DNA from: Planctomycetales bacterium
Lineage (GTDB): Bacteria > Planctomycetota > Planctomycetia > Planctomycetales > Planctomycetaceae
Reading direction: 5' to 3'
NCBI GenBank assembly: GCA_026400835.1
Contig: JAPLOA010000048.1
Span: 62,001 to 126,000 of the forward strand
DNA: 64,000 bases
Shown here: in pieces, positions 47,122 through 57,149 of the stretch
Position numbering within the stretch: the first letter of the stretch is position 1
Layout of the letters: each line of letters opens with the position of its first letter
Notes under the pieces: model-generated
Database searches by the model: none
Seen by the model: only the letters and a program-made list of their open reading frames with translations
Told to the model about the DNA's origin: nothing
Translations under genes and position numbers: made by a program

Positions 47122-47160
47122 CAAAAAAGGCATCTCCGAACGATACGTTCAGAAATGCCT
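47122..47160 (-). terminator. Terminator of the small basic protein gene
   Basis: On the minus strand AGGCAT...CTGAACG pairs with CGTTCGG...ATGCCT and is followed by TTTTTTG. It lies 33 bases beyond the stop of the small basic protein gene. Confidence 0.85.
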
Positions 47161-47192
47161 TCCAGTGTGTCATCCAAGCAGGCAAGGTAAGA

Positions 47193-47450
47193 CTACTTCT
47201 TGCCGCCCTTTGCGGCTCCCTTGGCCGCACCCTTCGCTGGAGTTGCTGCTGCTGCACCTTCTTCAGCGGTCTTCTTCTTCTTCTTGCCAAGCAGAGCCTT
47301 CGCGACTCGAACTTTCGGAAGCCCCAGAGGACTACGTCCGGTGGCAAAGCGGTCTTCTTCAATCAACCTTGCAATTCGCTCACCGCGCGTCAGCACGTTA
47401 CGAGATCGAGAAAGGCCAAGTCGAGTCCTGAGAGTCTTGTCAACTGACAC
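47193..47450 (-). CDS. PVC-type small basic protein
   Basis: Eighty-five residues from a GTG at 47450 that has GGAG seven bases upstream; the longer frame from 47480 has no ribosome site. The core MSVDKTLRTRLGLSRSRNVL, RGERIARLIEEDRFATG and SPLGLPKVRVAKALLGKKKK matches a small basic protein family that I recall as common to Planctomycetes, Verrucomicrobia and Chlamydiae and is suspected to be ribosome- or RNA-associated. The C-terminus is a Lys/Ala/Gly-rich tail. It has its own terminator. Family name is from memory; function is inference. Confidence 0.8.
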   Translation of the reverse strand: MSVDKTLRTRLGLSRSRNVLTRGERIARLIEEDRFATGRSPLGLPKVRVAKALLGKKKKKTAEEGAAAATPAKGAAKGAAKGGKK

Positions 47451-48043
47451 GTGAACGCTCCAATCGCACTCTGAATTCAAAATTGCCTCGAAACAAATCC
47501 TTGCTTCGAAGACCGGGTATCGAAAAATTGTCCCAGTTCCACGTCCGAACAGTTACAACATCGGTCCGGGAAAGTTGGGGAGTGTATCGACAAAACATCC
47601 GCTTCTCAACCACGCCTTTGCGACTTTTCCCACTGAAAATCAACGTAATCATTGGAAAATGCTGCAGAAACTGGTTCCAGACCGCCCGCCCGGAAAAAAA
47701 ATCCTGAGAAAACCTGGCTGCCGCCACCGTCAAGCACTCACCAGACGGGGAATGACCATCACCGCAAGGTTCGAGAAATCTGACAACAAAACCGGTCGGA
47801 AACAATGGATCTCCAGACGGTATGATCCCTCTTCCGGCGTTTCAGGCCAGGATGAACCAGACAAGACCGCTCTCATGACACACTGTGTATGCCTGTTGAT
47901 GCCGTCGCAGTTCCGCGTGTCGTCCCCGAGCCAGCCAGCACTCCGTTCGTAGTTTAAATTACCAGGCCGACTGAAACAAATAGCCCGTTGAACCATAAAG
48001 CCGACTGGAGTGGGCCCCATGAACGAAATCAATACCCTCCGAC
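47451..48043. other. Intergenic region, no gene seen
   Basis: It holds the promoter of the small basic protein gene on the minus strand and the 3' flank of the TolC gene. Open frames on both strands (for example 47440-47805 minus) lack ribosome sites and recognisable sequence. No repeat or terminator was identified. Confidence 0.45.
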
Positions 48044-49762
48044 TTATCGACCAATCTGGTCCAGTGCCATGGCGGCTCGGTAGTCGGCTCGCGATTCAAA
48101 GTAAAGCTTCAACGCGTCAACATACTTTTCAGCCGATTCGACAGCATACTGCTCGCGAAGAGTCACTTTCAGAAGGTCAGAGGCACCTTTCTCCTGATTC
48201 GTGCGTTCTCGCGCAGCCAGATCCTCGGCATGCTTAAGCGATTCCTGAGAACTCACAACCTGGTCCCAGGCTGATCTCAATGCCGCATGTGCCATCTGAA
48301 CATCGACGCCAATCTTGTCGCCCGTGATCCGGCGTTTGGCAGACAGCTGAGCCAACTTGCCCTGAAGTTCCGTCATCTTGCCTCGAGCTTTTCGCCGCTG
48401 CATGGGAACATCAAGATAGACCGAGGCTTCGCTTTCGTAAGGAGACTTATCTCGCTTGGAGCTTGTCGGTTCACCGATATCCTGCGATCCCCAGACGACA
48501 GCGTTGAGTTCCGGCTGAAGCTGGTTGGTGGCTTCGTTGTAATCAATTTGCGTCTGCTGTCGCAGCAGATCCAGCATGCGAAGTTCCGGGCGATTCGAAA
48601 GAGCTGTCTGAATGTCCTGATCCAGTTGCAGCTCATCGACAGGAGAAGGGTCAGGAAATCCGGGCAGTTGCTTCTCCGTCGGAACAATCGGTTCTCCTGA
48701 GCCATCACGCAGATACACTGACAACTTGGCCGCAGTTTGTTCCATCTTGCGTCGAGTATCAGCGGCCTTAGCCTTTCGAATCGCCACCAGTCGCAGGTTG
48801 TCCGTCAGTTCAGGAGGATCTACAAGTCCGGCGTTCACTTGTGATTCAATCCTGTTCGTGCGTTCTTCCGCCAGAACCAGAACTCGCGTGGCGATCTGAT
48901 GGTATTCGCCGGCAGCAACCCAGTCCCAATAACCATACGAAGCGTCCTGAACGTAGCCGATCAACTGAGCCTGAATATCCGGCTCGGCCATGCTGCGTTC
49001 ATAACCGGATTTCCACAGCTCAGCACGACGAGCATCGATGGTACGATTGCGGGCCAGAGGAACCTGCACCCCCGCCTTGAATTCACCCGCACCGTTGGTT
49101 TGTCGTTCCAGATACCACGGCTGAAAATCTCCGCGACCGATACGATAGCCCGCGAAAACTTCGCCACCCCAGTAGGTTGGCTGCACGATCCCAAGGCTCT
49201 GACGATAGTTCTCATAGAAGCCCTGAGGCCCGTTCTCACTGGCCCCCTTCAACTTGGTATCAAAAGCGCCCGAGGCACCGATCTGCTGCCCCAGTGCAAT
49301 ATTACGGTTATAGAGAGCGGCCTGTAGCAGCGGGTAGCTACTGTAGACCGATGCCAGCACTTCATCGAAGGCGACGTCTTCGTCATTGGTTGTGTCAGTG
49401 GAGGCTGGCGTCTCTTCCGGAGAGTTCAGCGACACCAGCATCAGCTCAGAATTCGCGTCGTCGGAGACGGACTCATTCTCCCCTGCGGTGCTATCCGAGG
49501 CCGCAGAATTCTCCAACGCGGCGACGGTTGATTCAGCGACGGCACCAGAGTTCGAATCGGCGGCCTCCGATGCGGGGCTGTTCTCACTGCGACTCGCTAC
49601 AGCAGGCGAGACCGAATCCTCCTCCGTATCAGCAACCGACTGAATAGTCGGCGCGTACTCTTTCGGAGAGGCCTTCGCAGCCAGCGGAAGGCGAACGTTC
49701 TTGCTACCAGCGCAACCCGGCAGCAGTAACAGCACAATTGTGATTCGGCAAAAATTGCTCAT
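48044..49762 (-). CDS. TolC-family outer-membrane efflux lipoprotein
   Basis: 572 residues. The signal ends in the lipobox LLLPGC, so it is probably lipid-anchored. A ~110-residue Ser/Glu/Ala-rich linker follows before the outer-membrane factor domain, with the two pairs of long helices (AALYNRNIALGQQIGA, YGYWDWVAAGEYHQIATRVL, AIRKAKAADTRRKMEQTAAK, SAWDQVVSSQESLKHAEDLA, LREQYAVESAEKYVDALKLY). It is the third gene after ABC and HlyD on the same strand, separated by 314 bases, and would be the outer-membrane exit of the same export machine. Confidence 0.9.
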   Translation of the reverse strand: MSNFCRITIVLLLLPGCAGSKNVRLPLAAKASPKEYAPTIQSVADTEEDSVSPAVASRSENSPASEAADSNSGAVAESTVAALENSAASDSTAGENESVSDDANSELMLVSLNSPEETPASTDTTNDEDVAFDEVLASVYSSYPLLQAALYNRNIALGQQIGASGAFDTKLKGASENGPQGFYENYRQSLGIVQPTYWGGEVFAGYRIGRGDFQPWYLERQTNGAGEFKAGVQVPLARNRTIDARRAELWKSGYERSMAEPDIQAQLIGYVQDASYGYWDWVAAGEYHQIATRVLVLAEERTNRIESQVNAGLVDPPELTDNLRLVAIRKAKAADTRRKMEQTAAKLSVYLRDGSGEPIVPTEKQLPGFPDPSPVDELQLDQDIQTALSNRPELRMLDLLRQQTQIDYNEATNQLQPELNAVVWGSQDIGEPTSSKRDKSPYESEASVYLDVPMQRRKARGKMTELQGKLAQLSAKRRITGDKIGVDVQMAHAALRSAWDQVVSSQESLKHAEDLAARERTNQEKGASDLLKVTLREQYAVESAEKYVDALKLYFESRADYRAAMALDQIGR

Positions 49763-50076
49763 GAACGATCGTCATCCGTGACAGGTCTGTTCGAGCGAAA
49801 AGGGCTCTCCTGTATCTTCGGATGCGGCGACAGCGTTGCTGATTCCCGGCGTGACCCGGTTCTTCGAATTCAGAGTTGCGCTGACCGGAATCATTACGCA
49901 GGGCAGAACCGTCAGAGTTCAACCCGGGCGGAGACAGAATGAACGTTTCTGCTTCTGTAGCTACTATAGTTCGAAGCAGGAGCGGAAACGTCCCGCACGG
50001 TTGGCACATGGCCTTAATTCTTTAGCCAATGAAGGGTGCAGACCTGGTTTCTTTGACGCGATGACCTGACGGCCTG
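49763..50076. other. Gap between HlyD and TolC genes
   Basis: No gene or terminator is evident in these 314 bases; transcription could pass from the HlyD gene into the TolC gene, or the TolC gene may have its own promoter here. Confidence 0.4.
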
Positions 50077-51450
50077 TTACTTGCCTTCTTCCTTGACGCC
50101 GGCCTTTTGGTTCTTTGTCGAGTCCACTTCCACGGTTGGTGGGAAGCCGTTCAGCTTTCGCCAAACTTCAAACCATAGTGGCACCTGTTCCAGCAGGACC
50201 CAACCATTTGCGCGAACGCCTTGTCTCAAAAATCGTTCTTCAGGCCATTCCACGGTTTCCGTTGAATCGGGAAGAATCTGGCAGCGAAACTTGCCTTTGC
50301 CGTTATCAACCATGTCCACGGAAACAACAGTTCCCCCAAACGTTCCTACAGCGACAGACGGCCATCCGGCAAACTGAATTGCGGGCCATCCTTCAAACTG
50401 TAAACGCACGTGTCGTCCTGCTTCAACAAGCGGTGCATCGTTACCATCCAGCCAGATCTGCACAGCTCGATCTTCCGTGTATGGCACCAGCGTGCAGATT
50501 GGATCGCCTTCCTTGACCAGTTGTGAGCCCCCATTGGAGCTGATATGAACAACGTAGCCATCGAACGGCGCGGTAATCATCAGTTGAGTATTCTGCCGTG
50601 CCACCTTGTTCTCCATGTCGTGCAGTTCTTTGTCCGCCTTGGACACCTCCGCCTTCGTCTTGTCCAGCGCACCTTCATAGTAGCTGACGTCAGCGGCCGC
50701 CTTGTGAATATAGGCTTCACGGTCGCTTTGTTTGCCCATAAGTTCCGCCCTGGCTGCCGACAGGTTGGCCGATTCTTCTTTCACTTTGCCCTGAGATTCC
50801 AGCAACTTCCTTTCGATCTCCTGCAGCTTCTCCAGGGCGATATTGCCAGCGGCGTGCAGTTCTTTCGCGCGATCAAACGCTGCCTTCAGTTGAGGAATTG
50901 CGGCTTCAGCGATCGCCAGTTTCTGCTCAGCAGCGGACACCTTCTCCATCGCCGACTGCACATACGCATTCTGAGCGGCTTCGATCTCTGTCTGAACTCG
51001 ACGATAGGCATTCAGCTGGCCCTCTGTTGCCTCCACGATCTTTTTGGAAGACTCCAGAATCGCAGTCGTGTTCTCCAATTGTCCCTGGAGACGGTCGGCG
51101 TAAAGATCGTCGATGTCACGAATCTCGGCAATAAAGTCGCCCTTCGCGACTCGGGAATTCTCCACGAGGTCCGGGTTCCAGCGCACGATGCGCCCCTTAA
51201 TCGTCGCTTCCAGAGTTTGCTGGCGTTCGCTGGGTGCGTAGGCGACAACGTAGCCTTCTCCAGTGATTGTCTGCTGCCATGGGGCAAACATCATCAGCCC
51301 AATTGTGGCCAGAAGCATAATCAGCAGAACAACCGCAATTCGCCGCGCCTGCCGAGAAGAGCGAGCAAGCTGGAGCGAAGGCATCAGCGCCTCGCTGTAG
51401 GCCACTGGTGTCAGAATCGATCGGCGTTGTGATTTCGCAGGAGATGTCAT
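50077..51450 (-). CDS. HlyD-family membrane fusion protein
   Basis: 457 residues. One N-terminal membrane span at about 37-56 (RIAVVLLIMLLATIGLMMFA), then lipoyl/barrel-sandwich half (YVVAYAPSERQQTLEATIKG, RIVRWNPDLVENSRVAKGDF), a long periplasmic coiled coil of about 190 residues (QLENTTAILESSKKIVEATE ... DMENKVARQNTQL), the second lipoyl half (ITAPFDGYVVHISSNGGSQL) and a beta-barrel. It links the inner-membrane ABC exporter with the TolC channel. Its start overlaps the stop of the ABC gene by four bases (ATGA), showing a shared operon. Confidence 0.93.
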   Translation of the reverse strand: MTSPAKSQRRSILTPVAYSEALMPSLQLARSSRQARRIAVVLLIMLLATIGLMMFAPWQQTITGEGYVVAYAPSERQQTLEATIKGRIVRWNPDLVENSRVAKGDFIAEIRDIDDLYADRLQGQLENTTAILESSKKIVEATEGQLNAYRRVQTEIEAAQNAYVQSAMEKVSAAEQKLAIAEAAIPQLKAAFDRAKELHAAGNIALEKLQEIERKLLESQGKVKEESANLSAARAELMGKQSDREAYIHKAAADVSYYEGALDKTKAEVSKADKELHDMENKVARQNTQLMITAPFDGYVVHISSNGGSQLVKEGDPICTLVPYTEDRAVQIWLDGNDAPLVEAGRHVRLQFEGWPAIQFAGWPSVAVGTFGGTVVSVDMVDNGKGKFRCQILPDSTETVEWPEERFLRQGVRANGWVLLEQVPLWFEVWRKLNGFPPTVEVDSTKNQKAGVKEEGK

Positions 51451-53603
51451 TGTGCTTCCCTTTCCTGATACTCTGAGGTCAGCATCACGACGTTCTTCAT
51501 CATGGCTTTCAGGTTATCGCGATTCGTGACAAGGACAACTGAGCGTTCAGAATCCGACTCAAGCAGTGTCTTCAGGATTCGTTCCGCCTCGTCATCAGAC
51601 ATGCTGTCCAGAAGTTCGTCAATCAGCAGGACTCCGGGATTACCGGCCAGCGTGCGAGCCAGCATCATCCGACGAAGTTGCGCATATGTTAATGGCGACC
51701 CGGTGGCATTGAGTGGAGTCTCAAGGCCATCAGGAAGCCGTTGAATAGCAGGCATCAGACCCACAGTTTCAGCCGCAGCTCTGACATCGTTGATGCTGAT
51801 GTCCGGACGTTCCAGATGAATGTTCTCCAGAATCGTTCCGTCAAAAATCTCGACATCTCTGGCCAGAGCAACCTGTCGCCGCAGAACATCCGGGCGTACA
51901 TCGCGTGGGTCAACTCCGTTGAAGCGAACTGACCCCGAGGCTGGTTCGCGAAGTCCAAACAGCAGATCCAGAAGCAAACTCTTGCCGGTGCCACTTTCTC
52001 CCGTGAGCGCGACATGTTGCCCCGGAGCAATTTTCAGCGACACCTTGTGCAGAATCTCCCTGCCATCCGAGAGCTGATAACAGACCTGATCCACGATGAT
52101 TCCCGAGTGTTCTGCTGAACTGGACTCGGGTAACGTCAGCAGGCCATCTGTTCGCTCCGTTGGCAGGTCCAGAAGAACACCCAGCTTGTCAATCGATGCC
52201 ATCAGATCATAGAAGCTCTCGATATGCTTTCCGAGCTTCGCAAACGAACCAACAACCACCGCCACGATCAATTCCGCAGCCACCAGCTGTCCAAGGGATA
52301 GCTGGTTGCTTATCACAAGCCAGCCACCGATGGCCAGCAAAGCGGTGCTGGCCAGCGCCTGAAGCAGCAGCAAAAACAGAATTTGTCGCATCAGCACTTT
52401 GAAGTGCTTTTTTCGCGCGGAAAGATAATTGAAGACCAGCTGATCAGAGCGCTCCAGAGCGAATTCCGAGGCACCGTCGTAGCGAAAAGTGTTACGACAG
52501 CGGGCCAGGTCTTCAAGCCATGCGGCCATCGCGTACTTTGTTTTCGATTCCTTGATGCTGGTCTTCACGGCACCGCGTCCGAGCACAAACATGTTGAACA
52601 GCAGCAGCAGGATCAGGACAACGTCGAATGCCAACAGATAAGGATGGTAAAATGCGAGCACCACCATGCCCACGAAGATGCTGAGGATCACGGAGATGCC
52701 ATCCAACAGCAACTGCGCGCTGATTTTCTGAACCGTGACCACGTCAAAGAAGCGATTCACAAGTTCCGGAGCGTATTCGTCATCAAGAGCATCTACACGA
52801 ACTCTCGGCAACCGAAAGGAAAGGTCTGCCGCGACTCGTGCAAAAAGTCGACGCTGAATAATCTCAACCACAAACGTCTGCAGGGCTTTTACCGCAGCCT
52901 GAAAAACGAGGAAGGCCAGCAGCATAATGGACAGCACAATGACCGGCTGAAGAAAACGCCCAAATGCGACCGTGTTGACGAGCGCTTCAACGGCCAGCGG
53001 CGTCGTCATGCTCAGCATGCCGGTCACGAGCGCAAAAATCACGATCACCCAAAGATCGGAGCTCTCCGCAACCAGGAGCGAAATCAGGCGCTCAAGCGGC
53101 TTTTTTTCGCCATGAGACGCCGGTTCGGCAGTCTGTGGTGACAATGCGGGTTCAATCACAACACAGCGAACCACGCCCTCAAAGCCGCTCAGCCGGAGTA
53201 AGCCGGCCACACGACTCCCCGAAACGTTGCGGACGGGAAGCACTCCACGAGGAGAACCAAACTGCAGCTTCCGACCCTTACCGGGCATGATCGAGTGCCA
53301 GGTGCTGCCGTCGCCGCTTCGCAGAATGACCGTCAGGCCGTTGCGAGCCATCTGGATCAGGTCATGAAGCTCCCCGTCGATGACGCGACAGCCCCGCCCC
53401 AGACTATGAGCCGTTTCAATGATCCAACGCCACCACCCGCCGTCCTGAATTCCGAAATACGTTTCCGCGGCCTCATCGACCGCACGGCGAGTTTTCGAAC
53501 GATCGACGTGTAGTCCTTCTTGTAATGCCAATTGCTCAAAGATCCACGAGGCAGACATAAGGTCGGCTTCACTGGCTCTGTCGATTTTTGCAGGGTCAGC
53601 CAT
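51447..53603 (-). CDS. ABC exporter (permease-ATPase fusion) with degenerate motifs
   Basis: The ATG at 53603 (MADPAKIDRASEADLMSASW) is preferred to the frame start at 53678. A ~175-residue soluble N-terminal domain resembles a C39-like position but shows no Cys/His dyad. Six membrane spans follow (LWVIVIFALVTGMLSMTTPL, VIVLSIMLLAFLVFQAAV, and so on), then the ATPase: Walker A GESGTGKS, Walker B GVLLIDELLDSMS. The ABC signature is LTYAQLRRM instead of LSGGQ, and the switch His is Asn (VVLVTNRDN). Transport may therefore depend on a weakened ATPase or an unusual cycle. First gene of the ABC-HlyD-TolC set; no substrate gene is obvious nearby. Confidence 0.9.
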   Translation of the reverse strand: MADPAKIDRASEADLMSASWIFEQLALQEGLHVDRSKTRRAVDEAAETYFGIQDGGWWRWIIETAHSLGRGCRVIDGELHDLIQMARNGLTVILRSGDGSTWHSIMPGKGRKLQFGSPRGVLPVRNVSGSRVAGLLRLSGFEGVVRCVVIEPALSPQTAEPASHGEKKPLERLISLLVAESSDLWVIVIFALVTGMLSMTTPLAVEALVNTVAFGRFLQPVIVLSIMLLAFLVFQAAVKALQTFVVEIIQRRLFARVAADLSFRLPRVRVDALDDEYAPELVNRFFDVVTVQKISAQLLLDGISVILSIFVGMVVLAFYHPYLLAFDVVLILLLLFNMFVLGRGAVKTSIKESKTKYAMAAWLEDLARCRNTFRYDGASEFALERSDQLVFNYLSARKKHFKVLMRQILFLLLLQALASTALLAIGGWLVISNQLSLGQLVAAELIVAVVVGSFAKLGKHIESFYDLMASIDKLGVLLDLPTERTDGLLTLPESSSAEHSGIIVDQVCYQLSDGREILHKVSLKIAPGQHVALTGESGTGKSLLLDLLFGLREPASGSVRFNGVDPRDVRPDVLRRQVALARDVEIFDGTILENIHLERPDISINDVRAAAETVGLMPAIQRLPDGLETPLNATGSPLTYAQLRRMMLARTLAGNPGVLLIDELLDSMSDDEAERILKTLLESDSERSVVLVTNRDNLKAMMKNVVMLTSEYQEREAQ

Positions 53604-54788
53604 AGTAGGGTCCGAATCGGGATCGTGAGGTCTCTGGTGTGCTTGAAATAAATTCTCGTTTTTCCACGGACGACGCAATTTGAGGCCAATTGTTCCCGGG
53701 AAATGTTATTGCGACCATTACCTCAATCGTGGCCGCGCACAGAGTTAGACAGAATCAAGAGGCGGTTTCTCACTCCATCGACTGTAGACGACCAGAACGT
53801 GAATTCTCGTGAAATCGTTCACGCGGCCTTTCTGAATTTCGTTGATTTGGAAAATAAAATTTGTGGAGCAGCTGAATGTTCTTTGACAAGCAACTACATC
53901 CATCATAGTTCAGGGGCATCTTGAGATGCTTTTCGGCCGGCTTTTTCGCCCCCCTCCGATGTACTCTTCTCCATCCATTGAGTTGATGTCTTGATGACAA
54001 CTTTTTTGGCGAACCAGCGCAGAAATGGAAGTTTCGGACAGTGCACTCTTTTAGAACGACTTCTCTGGTACAGTGTCGGGACACCACAGCCCATTTCTCG
54101 CGATGGCAATATCGCATTGTCAGTTCGGTCCGCCGATCCGGTGTGTGAGTCAGAAGTCGACGCTGTTAACTGCCGTTTTTGACTGTGTCTGTCGCTGTCT
54201 CGCCCCGTCGGAACGACGTCTTGAATCCGGCCCACGGCTGAGGAACCAGCCACGCTGATTTCTCACAGACTCGCATCAGAGCGTCATGGACGCGGTCGTC
54301 TGTGTTCCATCACGCACACTATTCCGCACAACAGAACGGGAATCGCACGACGATCATCTCGGCGGAGTGTCTCAACCTGTGTCAGATGGCTGCGCTCATC
54401 AGGATGCATGTTGGATCAGATGCAAATATGTCCCGGGAAGCCGCAAAGTTTTACTCGTGAAGAAGGTCTGCGGAATCCATGACTGCACTTCCAAAGAGCG
54501 TGAAAATACTCAACCGCTTGCGATGATGGTGGCAGGCCCCTACAACTCGCCGTAGGCGAGACTTGAGATTTGTGGACAGACGTCATGGGCGCGACGATTA
54601 TTCCAGCTCATTGCTGAGCCGCGACTTGAATTTTCGATTGGCCATCTCGGTCGGTTGGTCTGAATTCATGATGCTGACTTCTGTCGACATTGGTAATGAG
54701 TTTCGTGATCACATGCTGGTTGCAGCCAGCACCAGTAACGTATCGATGCTAAAAACGGTTCAACAGATTCAAAGGATTTTCTGAGACA
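53604..54788. other. Long divergent intergenic region, no gene supported
   Basis: About 1.2 kb between the ABC exporter and the RidA gene. It must contain promoters for both directions. A weak hairpin GCATC-TTGA-GATGC followed by TTTT lies at 53926-53943. Short frames (for example 54286-54555 and 54563-54784 plus) have poor composition and no ribosome sites. A small RNA cannot be excluded but is not shown. Confidence 0.5.
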
Positions 54789-55229
54789 ATGCAACCTGAC
54801 GACAAAGCCAAAGAGCTGGGTGTAAGTTTTGAGCCACTGACGCCGGGCTACCTGAACCTCTGTGTTCGATCGGGAAATCAGTTGATCACATCCGGCCATG
54901 TGAGTGATCTCAAGGGAGTTCTGGGAAAGGGTGTCACGGTCGAGCAGGGCTATGAAGCGGCGAAAGACTGTGCAAAAAAGATTCTGCGATCTGTGATTAA
55001 TACTCATGGAACGCTGAACGGGCTGCGTGTGCTAAAGGTTCTGGGCTGCGTTTATTCGGCCGGAGAATTCACAGATCAGCATCTTGTGATCAACGGTTGT
55101 TCCGACCTGTTGCACGAGATTTTTGGAAAGACCGGCGACGGTTACCATGCTCGAAGTGCTCTGGGTTTTGCCGCTCTGCCAACCGGTGCCGCGGTCGAAG
55201 TCGAAGCGATTTTTGAGATCAAAGGCTGA
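54789..55229 (+). CDS. RidA/YjgF/UK114-family protein
   Basis: 146 residues; the family hydrolyses reactive enamines and imines from amino-acid metabolism. Motifs YLNLCVRSGNQLITSGHVSD and HARSALGFAALPTGAAVEVE retain the arginine that binds the substrate carboxylate. The length, with the middle VLGCVYSAGEFTDQHLVING, fits the longer YjgF-like sub-branch. AAGGA stands about 14 bases before the ATG. It precedes the S1-domain gene by 202 bases. Cytoplasmic. Confidence 0.92.
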   Translation: MQPDDKAKELGVSFEPLTPGYLNLCVRSGNQLITSGHVSDLKGVLGKGVTVEQGYEAAKDCAKKILRSVINTHGTLNGLRVLKVLGCVYSAGEFTDQHLVINGCSDLLHEIFGKTGDGYHARSALGFAALPTGAAVEVEAIFEIKG

Positions 55230-55431
55230 GCCTTTGGAGGCAGCCGATTTTTTAAGGCCAGGTGAAAACTCGGGCGATTTCCTTTGATCACTTGGCGAAC
55301 GTGTATTTGTTCAGCTATCCTCACGTCATGCAATTCTCGGAAGTCTGCAGTCAGACAGGCTTTCGAGGATTTTTGATCATGTTATCTTCAGATATTTTCA
55401 ACAACGTCGGCTCTGACAGGACCATGATGCG

Positions 55432-56979
55432 ATGACAACGGACCCTACACAACCAGAGCCTCAGCTAACTCCAGCAGTACCAGAACCTGCGCCTGCCTCC
55501 GTAATGGAATCAGCTCCAGCCCCGGAGGCTCCGATGGAGCCCGTTGCTGCAGCCGACCCGATTGCAGCCGACCCGATTGCGGCGGCTCAGGAAGCAGCGC
55601 TCGAAGAGGCTTCTTCCGCAGCGGCTCGTGTCCGTGAGAAAATGGCGAGCGGTTCTGAGCGTCCAGCAGCGGCTGAGGCAAACGTGCCGCGGACTCCACA
55701 AAGAGCATCAGCGGTTGAAATCCCTGCAGCCGACGATCTGGATTCATCACTGGAAGAGGAAATCTCTGCGGCGATGAACAGTGGTGATCTCTCAACTCCG
55801 ATCGAATTGTCAGCAAACGCTGAAGAGCAACCTGCAGAAGGCGCCAAAGAGATTGGTCCGGGGGCCAAGGTTAAGGGGGTTGTTCAGGCGGTTCACGGCG
55901 GCGATATTTTTCTGGATGCCGGGCTGCGTCATAACGTCGTTCTGCAGGTCACTCAGTTTGCGGAAGGGAAAGTTCCTGCGGTCGGCGATCAACTGGATGT
56001 GATTGTTGATAGTGTCGATGCAGACGGCTTGATCAAGGGCCGAATTCCGCGAGCACGCCATCGTGCGGGTGGGAATTGGGATTCTTTGGCCGTGGGCCAG
56101 GTTGTGGATTGCCTTGTGACAGCTGTCAACAAAGGTGGTCTGCAGGTCACCGTCAGTAATCTGCGAGCGTTCCTGCCCGCAAGTCAGGTTGAAATTGGAT
56201 TCGCCGGGAATCTGGATGGTTATCTGAACCAGAAGATGACCGTGCAGATCACTGAAGTTAATGCTAAGAAACGCAATCTGGTTGTTAGCCGCCGTGCACT
56301 TCTGCAAGCTGAGCGAGCTGAGGGCGAGGGCGAGTTCTGGGGCGGCGTCGAAGTTGGCCAGGACTTCAAGGGCGTCGTGAAGACTCTGAAGGACTATGGT
56401 GCCTTTGTGAACATCGGACCAGTCGATGGTTTCCTGCACATCGGCGAAATCAGTTGGTCTCGCATCAATCATCCGAAGGACGTTCTGGCTGAAGGTCAGG
56501 AAGTCGACGTGAAAATCCTCAAGCTGGATGCCGACAAGAAGCGAATCAGCCTTGGCATGAAGCAGTTGGCTCAGAATCCCTGGTCGCATGCTTCTGAACA
56601 GTATGCTCAGGGCCGCACTGTTTCCGGCAAGGTGACACGAGTTACAGAATTCGGTGCGTTCGTTGAGCTTGAGCCCGGGCTGGAAGGCATGGTGCACATC
56701 AGTGAGCTGGCCTGGCGTCGGGTCGGCAGCGTTGCGGAGATCCTGAAGGTTGGCGAAACCAAAGACTTCCAGGTAGTCGAAGTCGACACCAAACGGAAGC
56801 GAGTTTCCCTGTCGCTGAAGGCTCTTGAAAAACGCCCGGAACCCCCGAAGTCTGAAAGGCAGGAAGAACCAGAGCCGGCTCCGGTCGAACCACGCAAGCC
56901 ACGCAATACAAATCTGCGTGGTGGAACGGGCAGTTCCAGCGGACGCGGCATGTTTGGCAATCCGTCAGACTTCACCTGA
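55432..56979 (+). CDS. S1-domain RNA-binding protein (bS1-like)
   Basis: 515 residues. The first ~140 are Ala/Pro/Glu-rich and disordered. Four S1 domains follow: about 143-205 (KVKGVVQAVHGGDIFLDAGL), 220-288 (VDCLVTAVNKGGLQVTVSNL), 305-375 (FKGVVKTLKDYGAFVNIGPV, GFLHIGEISWSR) and 390-462 (VSGKVTRVTEFGAFVELEPG, MVHISELAWRR). The C-terminus is Pro-rich, then Gly/Ser-rich. Bacterial S1 usually has four to six such domains, so this may be the ribosomal protein bS1 or a related RNA chaperone. Cytoplasmic. Confidence 0.9.
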   Translation: MTTDPTQPEPQLTPAVPEPAPASVMESAPAPEAPMEPVAAADPIAADPIAAAQEAALEEASSAAARVREKMASGSERPAAAEANVPRTPQRASAVEIPAADDLDSSLEEEISAAMNSGDLSTPIELSANAEEQPAEGAKEIGPGAKVKGVVQAVHGGDIFLDAGLRHNVVLQVTQFAEGKVPAVGDQLDVIVDSVDADGLIKGRIPRARHRAGGNWDSLAVGQVVDCLVTAVNKGGLQVTVSNLRAFLPASQVEIGFAGNLDGYLNQKMTVQITEVNAKKRNLVVSRRALLQAERAEGEGEFWGGVEVGQDFKGVVKTLKDYGAFVNIGPVDGFLHIGEISWSRINHPKDVLAEGQEVDVKILKLDADKKRISLGMKQLAQNPWSHASEQYAQGRTVSGKVTRVTEFGAFVELEPGLEGMVHISELAWRRVGSVAEILKVGETKDFQVVEVDTKRKRVSLSLKALEKRPEPPKSERQEEPEPAPVEPRKPRNTNLRGGTGSSSGRGMFGNPSDFT

Positions 56980-57149
56980 TTTGACCGTTGTCTGAATCTC
57001 GCCGATGCGGATCACGCTACGTCTTCTCGTTCATGTGGAACGAGGAGACGAAAGCGAAGCGATCTCACAGCGAGCGGTTCTGTGGTTTGGCTTCGCGGGG
57101 CATTCGGGCCAAATCCCCTTTGTGTCTTCAGCCGCTGTAAGTATCAACC

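Noticed and set aside
54286-54784. Two plus-strand frames upstream of the RidA gene
   Set aside because: Poor composition and no ribosome sites; more likely the promoter region of the RidA gene.
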